From Bacillota bacterium (lineage in GTDB: Bacteria > Bacillota > UBA4882 > UBA8346): 64,000 nt of DNA. Below are positions 50,373-59,090 of this stretch, in pieces. Under the pieces are notes generated by a model. The model ran no database searches. It saw only the letters and a list, made by a program, of their open reading frames with translations, and was not told the origin of the DNA. The position numbers and the translations under genes were made by a program. Where the stretch lies: the NCBI GenBank assembly GCA_023435225.1, contig JAEYRX010000045.1, positions 1-64,000 on the forward strand, in the 5' to 3' direction. Numbering within the stretch: the first letter of the stretch is position 1; each line of letters opens with the position of its first letter.

Positions 50373-51428
50373 ATGAAACAATTAATCATCTCTTTGTTGG
50401 CCGTTTTGCTTATAATCCCATCAGGATGCGCAAAAAAGACAACAAAATATCAGGCTGAGTTTTTAGGGGTATTCGATACCGTGACTAATGTCGTGGGCTA
50501 TTCGGAAAACAAAGAGGAATTTACCACCCTCGTCGGACGGATAAAGGACAAGCTCACGGAGTATCACAGGCTATTCGATATCTATCATAACTACGAGGGT
50601 ATCAACAACATCAAAACCATCAATGACAACGCAGGCAAAGCTCCGGTAAAGGTTGATAGGGAACTTATCTCCATGCTGGTTTTTGCTAAAAAACAGTATT
50701 ATCTGACTGACGGTAAGACAAACATTGCTATGGGATCGGTACTCAGGATATGGCATGAGTATAGGGAAAAAGGCATATCAGACCCGCTTAAAGCCGAAAT
50801 ACCTCCGCGGGAGCTGCTTGAGCAAGCCGCCCGGCATACTAATATCGAGGACATTATAATCGATATGAAAACCTCGACAGTATGCCTATCAGACCCCGAG
50901 ATGAGCCTTGACGTAGGGGCGGTAGCCAAAGGCTACGCCGCTGAGTTGACAGCCCGCTATTTTGAAGACCAAGGTATCTCTTCTCTTCTGCTCAGCGTAG
51001 GCGGCAATGTCCGGTCTATAGGCGGTAAGCCGGGCAAAAACAGGATAGTGCCCTGGAATGTTGGGATAAAAAACCCGGATAAGGAGAGCAAGGAAATCGA
51101 GCTGTTCAGTGTACTGATATCGGGATATTCCGTAGTGTCAAGCGGCTCATATGAGCGGTATTACACTGTAAACGGAACAAGGTACAACCATATCATCGAC
51201 CCAAGTACCCTGATGCCTGCGTCGAATTTTACGGATGTTACAATAATATGCCGCGACTCCGGTGTTGCCGATTCGTTGTCCACCGCCGTATTTGTTATGC
51301 CCCTTGAAATGGGCAAGAAGTTAATCGAAGGTCTTAACGGTGTCGAAGCCCTATGGGTGACGGTTACTGGCGAACTAGTTTATTCCAAAGGGTTTAAGAG
51401 GTTTCTGGAAACTGACAATGAAAAATAA
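50373..51428 (+). CDS. fmnB: FmnB/ApbE flavin transferase (lipoprotein)
   Basis: 351 residues. Signal peptide with lipobox IPSGC, then a full ApbE domain: DVGAVAKGYAAELTARYF, SVGGNVRSIGG and GTRYNHIIDPSTLMPAS with the catalytic HxIDP-type motif. ApbE enzymes transfer FMN from FAD to Thr in D-x-x-[ST]-G/S-A/V-T motifs, matching the two sites in the preceding lipoprotein. AAAGGA upstream of ATG 50373. Last gene of the locus. Confidence 0.92.
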   Translation: MKQLIISLLAVLLIIPSGCAKKTTKYQAEFLGVFDTVTNVVGYSENKEEFTTLVGRIKDKLTEYHRLFDIYHNYEGINNIKTINDNAGKAPVKVDRELISMLVFAKKQYYLTDGKTNIAMGSVLRIWHEYREKGISDPLKAEIPPRELLEQAARHTNIEDIIIDMKTSTVCLSDPEMSLDVGAVAKGYAAELTARYFEDQGISSLLLSVGGNVRSIGGKPGKNRIVPWNVGIKNPDKESKEIELFSVLISGYSVVSSGSYERYYTVNGTRYNHIIDPSTLMPASNFTDVTIICRDSGVADSLSTAVFVMPLEMGKKLIEGLNGVEALWVTVTGELVYSKGFKRFLETDNEK

Positions 51429-51541
51429 CTTTGGCGAAAAAATGTCCTTGACGGGAGTGATGCATAAGGCCAATCATGAAATGATTTTTTGAGAGATGTG
51501 CATTTGTATCAAAAGATAGTAACTTGGTCAAGAAAAAAATA

Positions 51542-51577
51542 AACAACCCACAAATTTGATGGGTTGTTTTGTTTTTT
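51542..51577 (+). terminator. Intrinsic terminator downstream of fmnB
   Basis: AACAACCCA, nine-base loop, TGGGTTGTT, then a T-rich run. Confidence 0.9.
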
Positions 51578-51705
51578 TACAGAGAGTTGCTTCTGCTTTA
51601 TTTTCTTGGCATAAGCAACAGCTCCATTCAAGAGATACTCGGTAATAATCTTCTCCCATACTCTTTACGTACGAAAAAATGACATTTACCCAGAATTATT
51701 AGGTA

Positions 51706-51966
51706 GTCGTCCACGCCAGCATCCGCTGCACACCAGAAAGTATGAAAATAAGGCTGGGTATATAAGTTAATTTAAATATCTATCATATCAACTCATTCTT
51801 AAAGCTGAATGTGTTGTTAAATTAATGAATTTAAATTAACTTATTTCCGCTGTAATAGTATGAAGAAAATTCTTTTTTAAATTACATTTGCATTTGGCTT
51901 TAAAAATGCAAATGCTGAGGATAAAAATTTACTTCATACTATCTGACAAGCATCAATAGCATTTTA
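51706..51966 (+). repeat. Composite repeat: A interrupted by two further palindromic elements
   Basis: Begins as repeat A (GTCGTCCACGCCAGCATCC ... AAATAAGGCTGGGT) and ends as repeat A (GACAAGCATCAATAGCATTTT). Between them are a palindrome with ends AAGTTAATTTAAAT / ATTTAAATTAACTT (51762-51842) and a repeat C with ends AGTATGAAG / CTTCATACT (51852-51950). No gene lies in the 51429-52137 gap. Confidence 0.75.
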
Positions 51967-52080
51967 TAGGTAGAAGCGGAAAAATCATTTCCGCTTCCAA
52001 TATATCTTCCTTATGAAAGCCCTAGAATTTGGTTTAGAGACATATTTCCTACAATATTCCTTAAAGTACAATAAAATACC

Positions 52081-52109
52081 TTGACATATTCCTTGGTATC
52101 CTATAAAAT
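52081..52109 (+). promoter_or_regulatory. Promoter of the HTH-tsf pair
   Basis: TTGACA 52081-52086, 17-base spacer, TAAAAT 52104-52109. Confidence 0.8.
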
Positions 52110-52137
52110 TCAATTATTAAATTCAGGAGTCGTTGAT

Positions 52138-52623
52138 ATGGATAGTAACATTTTAACAGTGGAACAAGTTGCCGCTGAACTTGACTTACATCCCAAAACA
52201 GTCAGGCGGTTTATACAAGAAGGAAAGCTTAAAGCAGGAAAAATCGGCAAACAGTGGCGGATTACCCGGGAGGACTTACAGGAGTTAATGAATACCGGTA
52301 AGCCGATTAAACCGGAAACCGAGACCAATGAAGAAAACATTATGGAAATTCCCATAAATCAGAGTGATAATTCTGTCAAGCTTAAAGTTCAGGTTTCTAC
52401 AGTTGTTGATGTTTATGTAGCAGATACCGATGAAGCAGTCAGAATCACCAACACGCTATTTGCCGTAATGAACTGTAAAGATCCTTCATACGGAGGCTCT
52501 CGTTGCGATCATGTTTTTTTTAAGAATGAATTAAAAGCCCGTTATATTTTGTGGGGAAGCCCCAAGTTTATAAGTAATATCCTTGAGTGCCTAACAGCGA
52601 TTGTAGAGAAGAGAGATAAATAA
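52138..52623 (+). CDS. Excisionase-type HTH protein with unknown C-terminal domain
   Basis: 161 residues. Residues 1-55 are an excisionase-family HTH (ILTVEQVAAELDLHPKTVRR, FIQEGKLKAGKIGKQWRIT). The C-terminal 90 residues (VKLKVQVSTVVDVYVADTDE; then GGSRCDHVFFKNELKARYIL; then WGSPKFISNILECLTAIVEK) look like a compact alpha/beta sensor, a fusion found in some Bacillota transcription factors. CAGGAG fits ATG 52138. A strong promoter reads through it into the EF-Ts gene 34 bp downstream, so the two are co-transcribed. Confidence 0.75.
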   Translation: MDSNILTVEQVAAELDLHPKTVRRFIQEGKLKAGKIGKQWRITREDLQELMNTGKPIKPETETNEENIMEIPINQSDNSVKLKVQVSTVVDVYVADTDEAVRITNTLFAVMNCKDPSYGGSRCDHVFFKNELKARYILWGSPKFISNILECLTAIVEKRDK

Positions 52624-52657
52624 AACCACTAATTGATATACAAGTGAGGAATAAATA

Positions 52658-53578
52658 ATGATTACCCAAAGCATGATTATTGAACTGCGAGTAAAAACCG
52701 GCGCCGGCATAATGAATTGCCGGGATACCTTGATGGAAACCAATGGGGATCTGGAAAAAGCCATTACTATCCTTAAAGAAAAAGGGATGACCATCGCCGC
52801 CAAAAAAGTGGAGCGGGTTACCGCCGAAGGATTAGTCAGTGGCCATATTTCTAAAGATCATAAAGCTGGAGCTATAATTGAATTAAATTGTGAAACCGAC
52901 TTTGTGGCTATTAATGAAGAATTTGTTAAGTTAGCTGATAACTTAGCCAAGCAAGCGGTTACTACCACTACTCATATTGTGCCTGATTTTACAGCAGAAA
53001 AATATCTGGCTGGTGAAAATATAACAATCCAAGATGCATTAACATCCTTAGTGGCAAAGTTACGGGAGAATATTACTTTACGAAGATTTGTCTCTTATAG
53101 AACAGAAAATGGATATATTCTGAATTATATTCACGGTGGCCGTATCGGAGTTTTATTGGAGATGGCTCCTGGTAGAGATAATTCGGCGCTAGCTGGTATC
53201 GGGAAGGAAATTGCCATGCAGATTGCAGCCACTAATCCCTTATTTATAGGTAGAGAGGATATTAATCCGGAACTCCTTGTTAATGAGACTGAAGCTTATC
53301 GAAAACAAGCCATAGATGATGGCAAACCGGAAACAATTGCCGACAAAATTGCTACAGGGAAAATTGCTAAATATATTAAAGAAAAGTGTTTGCTGGAACA
53401 AGTATGGATCAAGAATGAAGACATGACAATCGCCGATTATCTTCAGAATATGTCCGGGAAATTGGGTGGGGAAATCAAAATTATTAGGTTTACCCGGTTT
53501 GAAAAAGGCGAGGGTTTGGTCAAACGAGAAGATAACTTGGCCCAAGCTGTTCGTGAACAGATTTATGGTAACAAATAA
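52658..53578 (+). CDS. tsf: Elongation factor Ts, probable paralogue
   Basis: 306 residues, full length. The UBA-like start is LRVKTGAGIMNCRDTLMETN, followed by AAKKVERVTAEGLVSGHI, the EF-Tu contact ELNCETDFVAINEEF and GGRIGVLLEMA. EF-Ts releases GDP from EF-Tu. Normally tsf follows rpsB; here it follows an HTH gene and there is no rpsB, pyrH or frr. The sequence also departs from the usual DCKKAL and TDFVARNEDF forms. So this is probably a second, divergent copy, although relocation of the only copy is possible. Confidence 0.9.
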   Translation: MITQSMIIELRVKTGAGIMNCRDTLMETNGDLEKAITILKEKGMTIAAKKVERVTAEGLVSGHISKDHKAGAIIELNCETDFVAINEEFVKLADNLAKQAVTTTTHIVPDFTAEKYLAGENITIQDALTSLVAKLRENITLRRFVSYRTENGYILNYIHGGRIGVLLEMAPGRDNSALAGIGKEIAMQIAATNPLFIGREDINPELLVNETEAYRKQAIDDGKPETIADKIATGKIAKYIKEKCLLEQVWIKNEDMTIADYLQNMSGKLGGEIKIIRFTRFEKGEGLVKREDNLAQAVREQIYGNK

Positions 53579-53601
53579 ACATAAATATGGAGGTTTCTGT
53601 A

Positions 53602-54444
53602 ATGAAAATGGGTTCACTTTATAAATCCGCCGCTGGAGAAAAGGAGATTATGGATTTATATGATAATGTACTAAGAAATTGGCCGGTCCCTTACGAAGCG
53701 GGAACCGTACCGACTCGGCATGGTGATACTTTTGTAATTAGTTGTGGCAAGAAACAAGCGCCACCTTTAGTTTTGTTGCATGGAGCATCATCTAATGCCG
53801 TCTCCTGGGTAGGTGATACCGCTGAATATAGCCGGGATTTCCGGGTATTCTTGGTAGATATACCGGGTGAACCAGGTAAAAGTTCACCGAATCGTCCTTC
53901 ATATCAAGGACTTGATTTTGCCGAGTGGCTGGAGGACCTTTTAAATAGATTGGGATTGGATAAAGTATCTATGCTTGGCCTCTCCCAAGGGGGATGGACG
54001 GCCTTAAGATTTGCCACCTACCGACCGGAGCGGGTTGCCAAATTAGTATTATTGACACCTGCTGGTGTAGTACCAACACGGGCTTCTTTTATCTTAAGTG
54101 CCATTGGATTATCTTTTTTTGGTAAGTGGGGAGCCAAAAAGCTTAATCAAATTGTCTTTGGAAAACAGGTTATTCATCCGGAAGCAGTCAAATTTATGAA
54201 TGCTATTATGACTCATTTTAAACCCCGCATTGAAAAAGAGGTTATTTTTAAAGATGATGAATTGTCCCGTTTAAATATGCCGGTATTATTAATGGGTGGT
54301 AAGGAGGATGCAATACGGTCGATCAAGGATATTGACGCCCGGTTACAAAAGTTGGTTCCGCAGTTGCAGACTGAGGTTATTACGGAAATGGGGCATGTAT
54401 TGGTTAATATATCTGATAAGATAATTCCGTTCCTGGCTTCCTAA
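53602..54444 (+). CDS. Alpha/beta hydrolase
   Basis: 280 residues. Oxyanion region LVLLHGASSNAVSW, nucleophile elbow LGLSQGGWTAL (Ser), acid in MGGKEDAI and His in TEMGHVLVN complete the triad. A short lid (about 165-205) covers the site. Substrate unknown; esterase-like. GGAGG at 53589 fits ATG 53602, which is 24 bases after tsf, so it may belong to that operon. Confidence 0.85.
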   Translation: MKMGSLYKSAAGEKEIMDLYDNVLRNWPVPYEAGTVPTRHGDTFVISCGKKQAPPLVLLHGASSNAVSWVGDTAEYSRDFRVFLVDIPGEPGKSSPNRPSYQGLDFAEWLEDLLNRLGLDKVSMLGLSQGGWTALRFATYRPERVAKLVLLTPAGVVPTRASFILSAIGLSFFGKWGAKKLNQIVFGKQVIHPEAVKFMNAIMTHFKPRIEKEVIFKDDELSRLNMPVLLMGGKEDAIRSIKDIDARLQKLVPQLQTEVITEMGHVLVNISDKIIPFLAS

Positions 54445-54471
54445 TTAATCTATAAATTATAGTAATAAATG

Positions 54472-54517
54472 TGGTTCCCGAATAATACAATTGCATATAA
54501 TTCGGGAACCATTTTTC
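54472..54517 (+). terminator. Intrinsic terminator
   Basis: TGGTTCCCGAA and TTCGGGAACCA form a perfect 11-bp stem followed by T's. Confidence 0.92.
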
Positions 54518-54579
54518 TTTTAATATCTTGGAAAATGTGTTAAAATACAGATTAAATTAACATAATCAGAGGGAAAGTT

Positions 54580-56064
54580 TTGAAAAGATATTTATTTTCA
54601 TTTCGGGTAATCTTAATAATCACCTTTTTTATTTTAATTGCTGCAATCCCTTCTAAGGCTGCTTGGCCAATACCGGCCAATGATTGGACTAATCAAACGG
54701 CTAAACTCAAGTATAAACAAGTCGCCTTAAGAATCTGCGATACTTTTAATCCAAATTATCTAGCGCTGGGGATTGGAGTTAACGTTTATTATCAATACCA
54801 CCCGGAAGATTTCGACCGTTTTGTGGAAGTTTATAAAGATATTTACGACACTATTAAAAGCAATCCCAAATATACATATACCAAAGTGTTTGTAACCTTT
54901 CAATTGGAAAATATGAAAGGTTTGGGTGCTGCCATAGGTTATCCGGGAAAATCACAATGGGAGATCCTTAAAAAGTTTGACGGGAAATTGGATTTACTGG
55001 TTTTTACCTCATTTCCGGAAGTGGAATACCCAACTCCGGAGGAGCTCCCGGCTGATTATTACTCTAGTATCTATAATAATGTACCGGCTAATCTTCGGGA
55101 TAAGAAAATTGCTTTTTCAGAAATTGGTTGGAATTCGGAGAATCTGATTCCAATAACCGGTGAAAACAATTCCTATCTCTCACAGGTTCATTTTATCGAT
55201 AAATTTGCCCATCTAATCAACTCTTTGAAAGACTCCCATAAGGTCGAGTTTGTTACCTGGACAATGATGCACGACTTTAAAAATACCGGTTCTTTTCATC
55301 CATTGCGTACAATCGGACTGCGCGATAGTACGGGAAGACCCAAAGATGCCGATGACAGCGTATGGAAAATGTGGTATTCATTTTATCAGTTTGAGAGCCC
55401 GGCGTTTAAAATAGGTATCGGGCCAATACCTCGTAATTTCCCTGGCGCTTCCGCCAAGGACTGGCTTGATATGTATAAAAAAGTGCCAACTATTGCTTCA
55501 TTAATCCTGTCTCAGACGGATTGGTATGATTCTCCCCAAAAAGCAGGCCAGATTCCCCAGGTTTTTATGGATCTCCAGGTAGCTAAGGTATTTTACCAGG
55601 CAGATTGTATTTATGGGATTAATTTCTTTAATCTAAGTAATGGAGATGCGAAAATTTACACTGCAAAGGCAACTAATTATCCATTACTTATAGTTGGGCT
55701 TGTTATCTTTTTCATAGTTGGTATAGTTATTTGTAAAATTAAGAATTGTTTTTCATTCCTCGGCAGATTTATCAAAAAAACAACTAGAATTCTTTTTCTG
55801 CGAAAATCACTTATTTCAAAATATTTCAATTTTAATGAAATTGACCAAAACAATAAAGAGAGATATTTTATAGAGAGAGGTTTATCCTTCCGAGAACAGG
55901 AGGTCTTTGAATACCTAATCCGAGGCAAAAGTTATAAAGAAATAGCCGATAAGCTGAATATATCCGTGGAAACAGTTAAGAAACATGCCTCCAATATTTA
56001 TCGAAAAACCGGTACTACCAGTAAATCCGAACTTAGACATAAGTTTTGGAATAATCTTAAATAA
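54580..56064 (+). CDS. Transmembrane one-component regulator: exported glycosidase-like domain, TM helix, LuxR HTH
   Basis: 494 residues in one continuous frame. Residues 1-27 are a signal/anchor. Residues 28-360 look like a TIM-barrel glycoside hydrolase (YLALGIGVNVYYQYHPEDFD; KLDLLVFTSFPEVEY; IAFSEIGWNSE with Glu181; VEFVTWTMMHDF). A membrane helix follows (about 367-388), then a LuxR HTH at the C-terminus (GLSFREQEVFEYLIRGKSYK..SVETVKKHASNIYRKT). It would sense a glycan outside and bind DNA inside. A free HTH paralogue is encoded at 60932. Start TTG 54580 behind AGAGGGA. Confidence 0.75.
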   Translation: MKRYLFSFRVILIITFFILIAAIPSKAAWPIPANDWTNQTAKLKYKQVALRICDTFNPNYLALGIGVNVYYQYHPEDFDRFVEVYKDIYDTIKSNPKYTYTKVFVTFQLENMKGLGAAIGYPGKSQWEILKKFDGKLDLLVFTSFPEVEYPTPEELPADYYSSIYNNVPANLRDKKIAFSEIGWNSENLIPITGENNSYLSQVHFIDKFAHLINSLKDSHKVEFVTWTMMHDFKNTGSFHPLRTIGLRDSTGRPKDADDSVWKMWYSFYQFESPAFKIGIGPIPRNFPGASAKDWLDMYKKVPTIASLILSQTDWYDSPQKAGQIPQVFMDLQVAKVFYQADCIYGINFFNLSNGDAKIYTAKATNYPLLIVGLVIFFIVGIVICKIKNCFSFLGRFIKKTTRILFLRKSLISKYFNFNEIDQNNKERYFIERGLSFREQEVFEYLIRGKSYKEIADKLNISVETVKKHASNIYRKTGTTSKSELRHKFWNNLK

Positions 56065-56299
56065 CTATTGTCAATACTTTGATAAACAGAAACTATTTAG
56101 GACTAATTTATTTAACCCGTGGCCAAACCCCGGGTTATTTTATTTGTTAGGGGAGTTTATAGTTCTTATTGATTAATCTATAACTACTATACCCCATAAA
56201 TACCCCTTTTTTTACTCCAAATTCATTGTTCGGGTAATTGTAATTTTCCGGCAAAAATATCAAGATGAATATACACTCACTTAACCGGGGTATTTATTT

Positions 56300-58792
56300 A
56301 TGAGGATAATCATTCATTTTATTATCAGAAATATCATTGATAAGAAGTTCCGAACATTCCTAATCCTTTTTGCGATTAGTCTTTCAGCAGCTCTTTTCTT
56401 CGCCTCAACCGCTCTTTCCAATACGTTGGAGCAAACTTTTATGCAACGTATGAAAAAATATTTTGGAACAGCAGAGATAGTTATCTGGCCCAATGAGAAA
56501 TCACCCAATTGGCTTTTCCGGATACACAGAATGGAGAAACTACGGAAACGCTTTGAGTATGTTATCGGTACAATTGAGGTCGGCTGGGCCTATAAAAATA
56601 GAAAAGAAACCGTCAATATCGATGTCAAAGCTTATAATCTGGCGGACTTACAAAAGATAAACCCTTTTGTGCTCGGAAAAGAAAGAGAGTTGCAACCATT
56701 CACCGGTAATAAAATCATTGTCAGCAAGAAACTGGCTGAAGAGTGCAATTTCCAAACCGGTGACAATATTGAACTGCTGTTGGGGGAGACCAAACACCGT
56801 TTTAAAGTGGTGGGTATTGCACAGCCATTTGGATTGTTTCAAGAAGACGGCCGGTCCCATACCGCCGTTATTCCTCTGAAGACAATGGCCTGCATATTAT
56901 CAGCCCCAGGTTCCGTATCGGTAATTTACTTTAAATTAAAAGATCCGGCCCGGATCGAAGAGGCCATCAATGATTTAGCCAGAGAATACAGGCGTTATAC
57001 GGTTCGTGAACCGCTTTCCCGTTCTGAGCTTCGGCGATATACCCAATCGGTAACCACCCCATTCTTGATTATGGTAGTGTTGGTTTTGTTCATGAGTGTT
57101 TTTATCATTTACTCATCATTTAAAGTAATTACCCGGGAACGGCTGCCGGTAATCGGGACTTTTAGAAGTATCGGAGCCACCCGGCGAATGACTAATTTGG
57201 TTTTATTCATGGAAAGCCTTTTTTACGGCATTATCGGCGGAATAGCCGGTTGTATTTTAGGATTGGCTATTCTTTATTTAATGATGGTTTTAATGACTCC
57301 CGATTGGCTTACGGGGGTCAAGTCTTCCATTCAATTTACATCATTGCAATTATTTGGCGCTTTTCTGCTGGCGTTAGGTTTACCTTTACTTAGTTCGGTG
57401 GTTCCGATTATCCGGATCTCCAAAATCCCGTTAAAAGATATTGTGTTGAACTCAATGGAAAAACCGCGGCGGAAAAGTCCGTTCCGGCTGATAACCGGTG
57501 GTATTTCTCTTGTTTTTACCATTGTTGCGCCAATGCTGGCTCCGAAACCATGGGCTCTTTATATTGATATTATTTGTATGGTGTTGGCGGTATTATCAAT
57601 AATCATGCTGGCGCCTTTTTTAACTGCTTGGTTTGTAAAATTGTTTGAAAGGGTTTACACCTATTTTCTGGGGAATGAGGGAGTATTGGCGGCCAAAAAT
57701 TTACGGGAAAACCAAAGTATCCTTAATAATATTTCCTTACTGGCGATTGGAATTTCCAGTCTTTTAATGATTAACACCATCAGTTTCAGTGTAATTACCG
57801 AAGTGGCTAATCTCTTTAAAGACGCTGATTTTGAAGTTTGGATGGGATGGTTCCCGCAGGCAGACCGTAGACTGGAAGGAATTCTCCAATCCATTGACGG
57901 TGTCAAGGATATTTACGGTATATATTCGGCGCCTCTGGTCGATATTGAAGGAACTAAAGAAAGGATTAATCTGCTCCAAGGGATCAATACTCTCCGGTAT
58001 CTTGATTTTTGGAATGTTAATATTGATGAAGACCCGAAAAAAACAATCCGGCAGCTTGATAATGACCGTAATATCATAATTTCTTTTATTTTGAAAGATA
58101 AATTGGAGGTTAATAAAGGTGATTTTTTATCATTGAGGATGAAAAGAGGCAACCGGGTTTACCGGGTGGTTGGATTTTTTAACTCGCTGATGTGGGGGGG
58201 CAGTCACGCTTTGATCGCTGAGAAGTATTTGAAATTGGACATGGGGATCCGTTATTATGCTGATATTTACATTAAAACCTCCATGGATCCGGAGCTAGTG
58301 GTTAACAATATTCAAAAAAAATTCGAACGCTACCGGCCCTGGGTTCAAACTATGAAGCAAATCCATACCGATGAAGCCAAAGCCGAAGAACAAGTCTTTC
58401 TTGTTTTACGAGGTTTTTCGCTGATGACCTTAATCATTGGGATCTTCGGGATTTTTAATAATCTGCTGATCTCTTTTATCGAGCGAAAACGGTCGCTGGC
58501 GATGATGCGTTCGGTCGGAATGAGCAAGCGGCAAACTTTGAAGATGATTTTTATTGAATCATTATCCGGAGGGATAATTGGCGGTTCTGCCGGAATATTG
58601 GCCGGGTCTTTACTTGTTTTTCTAATACCGTTTTTCATGAAAACGATAAATCAGATTACTCCGATTCATTATTCCCTTAGGGAATACCTGTTTGCATTTA
58701 GCGCTGGGGTTATAATTACCGTCTTGGCTTCAGTCGGTCCGGCTTTGAATTCATCGAAAATTAATATTATTGAAGCTATAAAATATGAATGA
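56300..58792 (+). CDS. FtsX/MacB-type ABC permease (no ATPase partner)
   Basis: 830 residues with the double FtsX layout: an N-terminal helix, MacB periplasmic core, three helices (RRMTNLVLFMESLFYGIIGG), two middle helices, a second periplasmic core and three final helices (SLAMMRSVGMSKRQTLKMIF; VIITVLASVGPALNSSKINI). Such permeases move or extract lipoproteins, antibiotics or peptides with a LolD-type ATPase. None is adjacent. It follows the GH-LuxR gene in the same direction and may be its target. Confidence 0.85.
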   Translation: MRIIIHFIIRNIIDKKFRTFLILFAISLSAALFFASTALSNTLEQTFMQRMKKYFGTAEIVIWPNEKSPNWLFRIHRMEKLRKRFEYVIGTIEVGWAYKNRKETVNIDVKAYNLADLQKINPFVLGKERELQPFTGNKIIVSKKLAEECNFQTGDNIELLLGETKHRFKVVGIAQPFGLFQEDGRSHTAVIPLKTMACILSAPGSVSVIYFKLKDPARIEEAINDLAREYRRYTVREPLSRSELRRYTQSVTTPFLIMVVLVLFMSVFIIYSSFKVITRERLPVIGTFRSIGATRRMTNLVLFMESLFYGIIGGIAGCILGLAILYLMMVLMTPDWLTGVKSSIQFTSLQLFGAFLLALGLPLLSSVVPIIRISKIPLKDIVLNSMEKPRRKSPFRLITGGISLVFTIVAPMLAPKPWALYIDIICMVLAVLSIIMLAPFLTAWFVKLFERVYTYFLGNEGVLAAKNLRENQSILNNISLLAIGISSLLMINTISFSVITEVANLFKDADFEVWMGWFPQADRRLEGILQSIDGVKDIYGIYSAPLVDIEGTKERINLLQGINTLRYLDFWNVNIDEDPKKTIRQLDNDRNIIISFILKDKLEVNKGDFLSLRMKRGNRVYRVVGFFNSLMWGGSHALIAEKYLKLDMGIRYYADIYIKTSMDPELVVNNIQKKFERYRPWVQTMKQIHTDEAKAEEQVFLVLRGFSLMTLIIGIFGIFNNLLISFIERKRSLAMMRSVGMSKRQTLKMIFIESLSGGIIGGSAGILAGSLLVFLIPFFMKTINQITPIHYSLREYLFAFSAGVIITVLASVGPALNSSKINIIEAIKYE

Positions 58793-58812
58793 GTTTGCTT
58801 GAGGTGAAGACA

Positions 58813-58905
58813 ATGACCAATAGAATATTTATAATATTTGGGATTATCTTTGTAATAGGACTAATGTTGATGTGGAAATTGATTTATAGTTTTATAAACA
58901 CTTAA
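58813..58905 (+). CDS. Tiny membrane protein
   Basis: 30 residues, a single hydrophobic helix (FIIFGIIFVIGLMLMWKLIY). GAGGTGA precedes the ATG by five bases and the gene sits 20 bp after the permease. Its stop codon lies in the end of repeat D. Confidence 0.5.
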   Translation: MTNRIFIIFGIIFVIGLMLMWKLIYSFINT

Positions 58906-59007
58906 GGAAGCGCTGATTAATTGAATAAGTGACGATTTTGTGCTTCGTAAAATGCCTAATACCGCATATTTGCTCGCACAAAATCGGATTAATCAGCGTT
59001 TCCTTAA
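58903..59007. repeat. Palindromic MITE-like repeat D, copy 2
   Basis: Reverse complement of the copy at 2139-2242 with only a few differences over about 104 bp; ends AAGGAAGCGCTGATTAAT and ATTAATCAGCGTTTCCTT. Confidence 0.88.
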
Positions 59008-59015
59008 AAACCAGC

Positions 59016-59075
59016 TTGACTTTTTTTTATAGGTAATATATGATAAATCATATATATGATATTACATATATAAAT
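59016..59075 (+). promoter_or_regulatory. Promoter and likely PadR operator
   Basis: TTGACT 59016-59021, 17-base spacer, TATGAT 59039-59044. The -10 lies in dyad ATATGATAAATCATAT with further ATATATGATATTACATATAT, as expected for PadR autorepression. Confidence 0.65.
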
Positions 59076-59090
59076 AATAAGGAGTACCTT

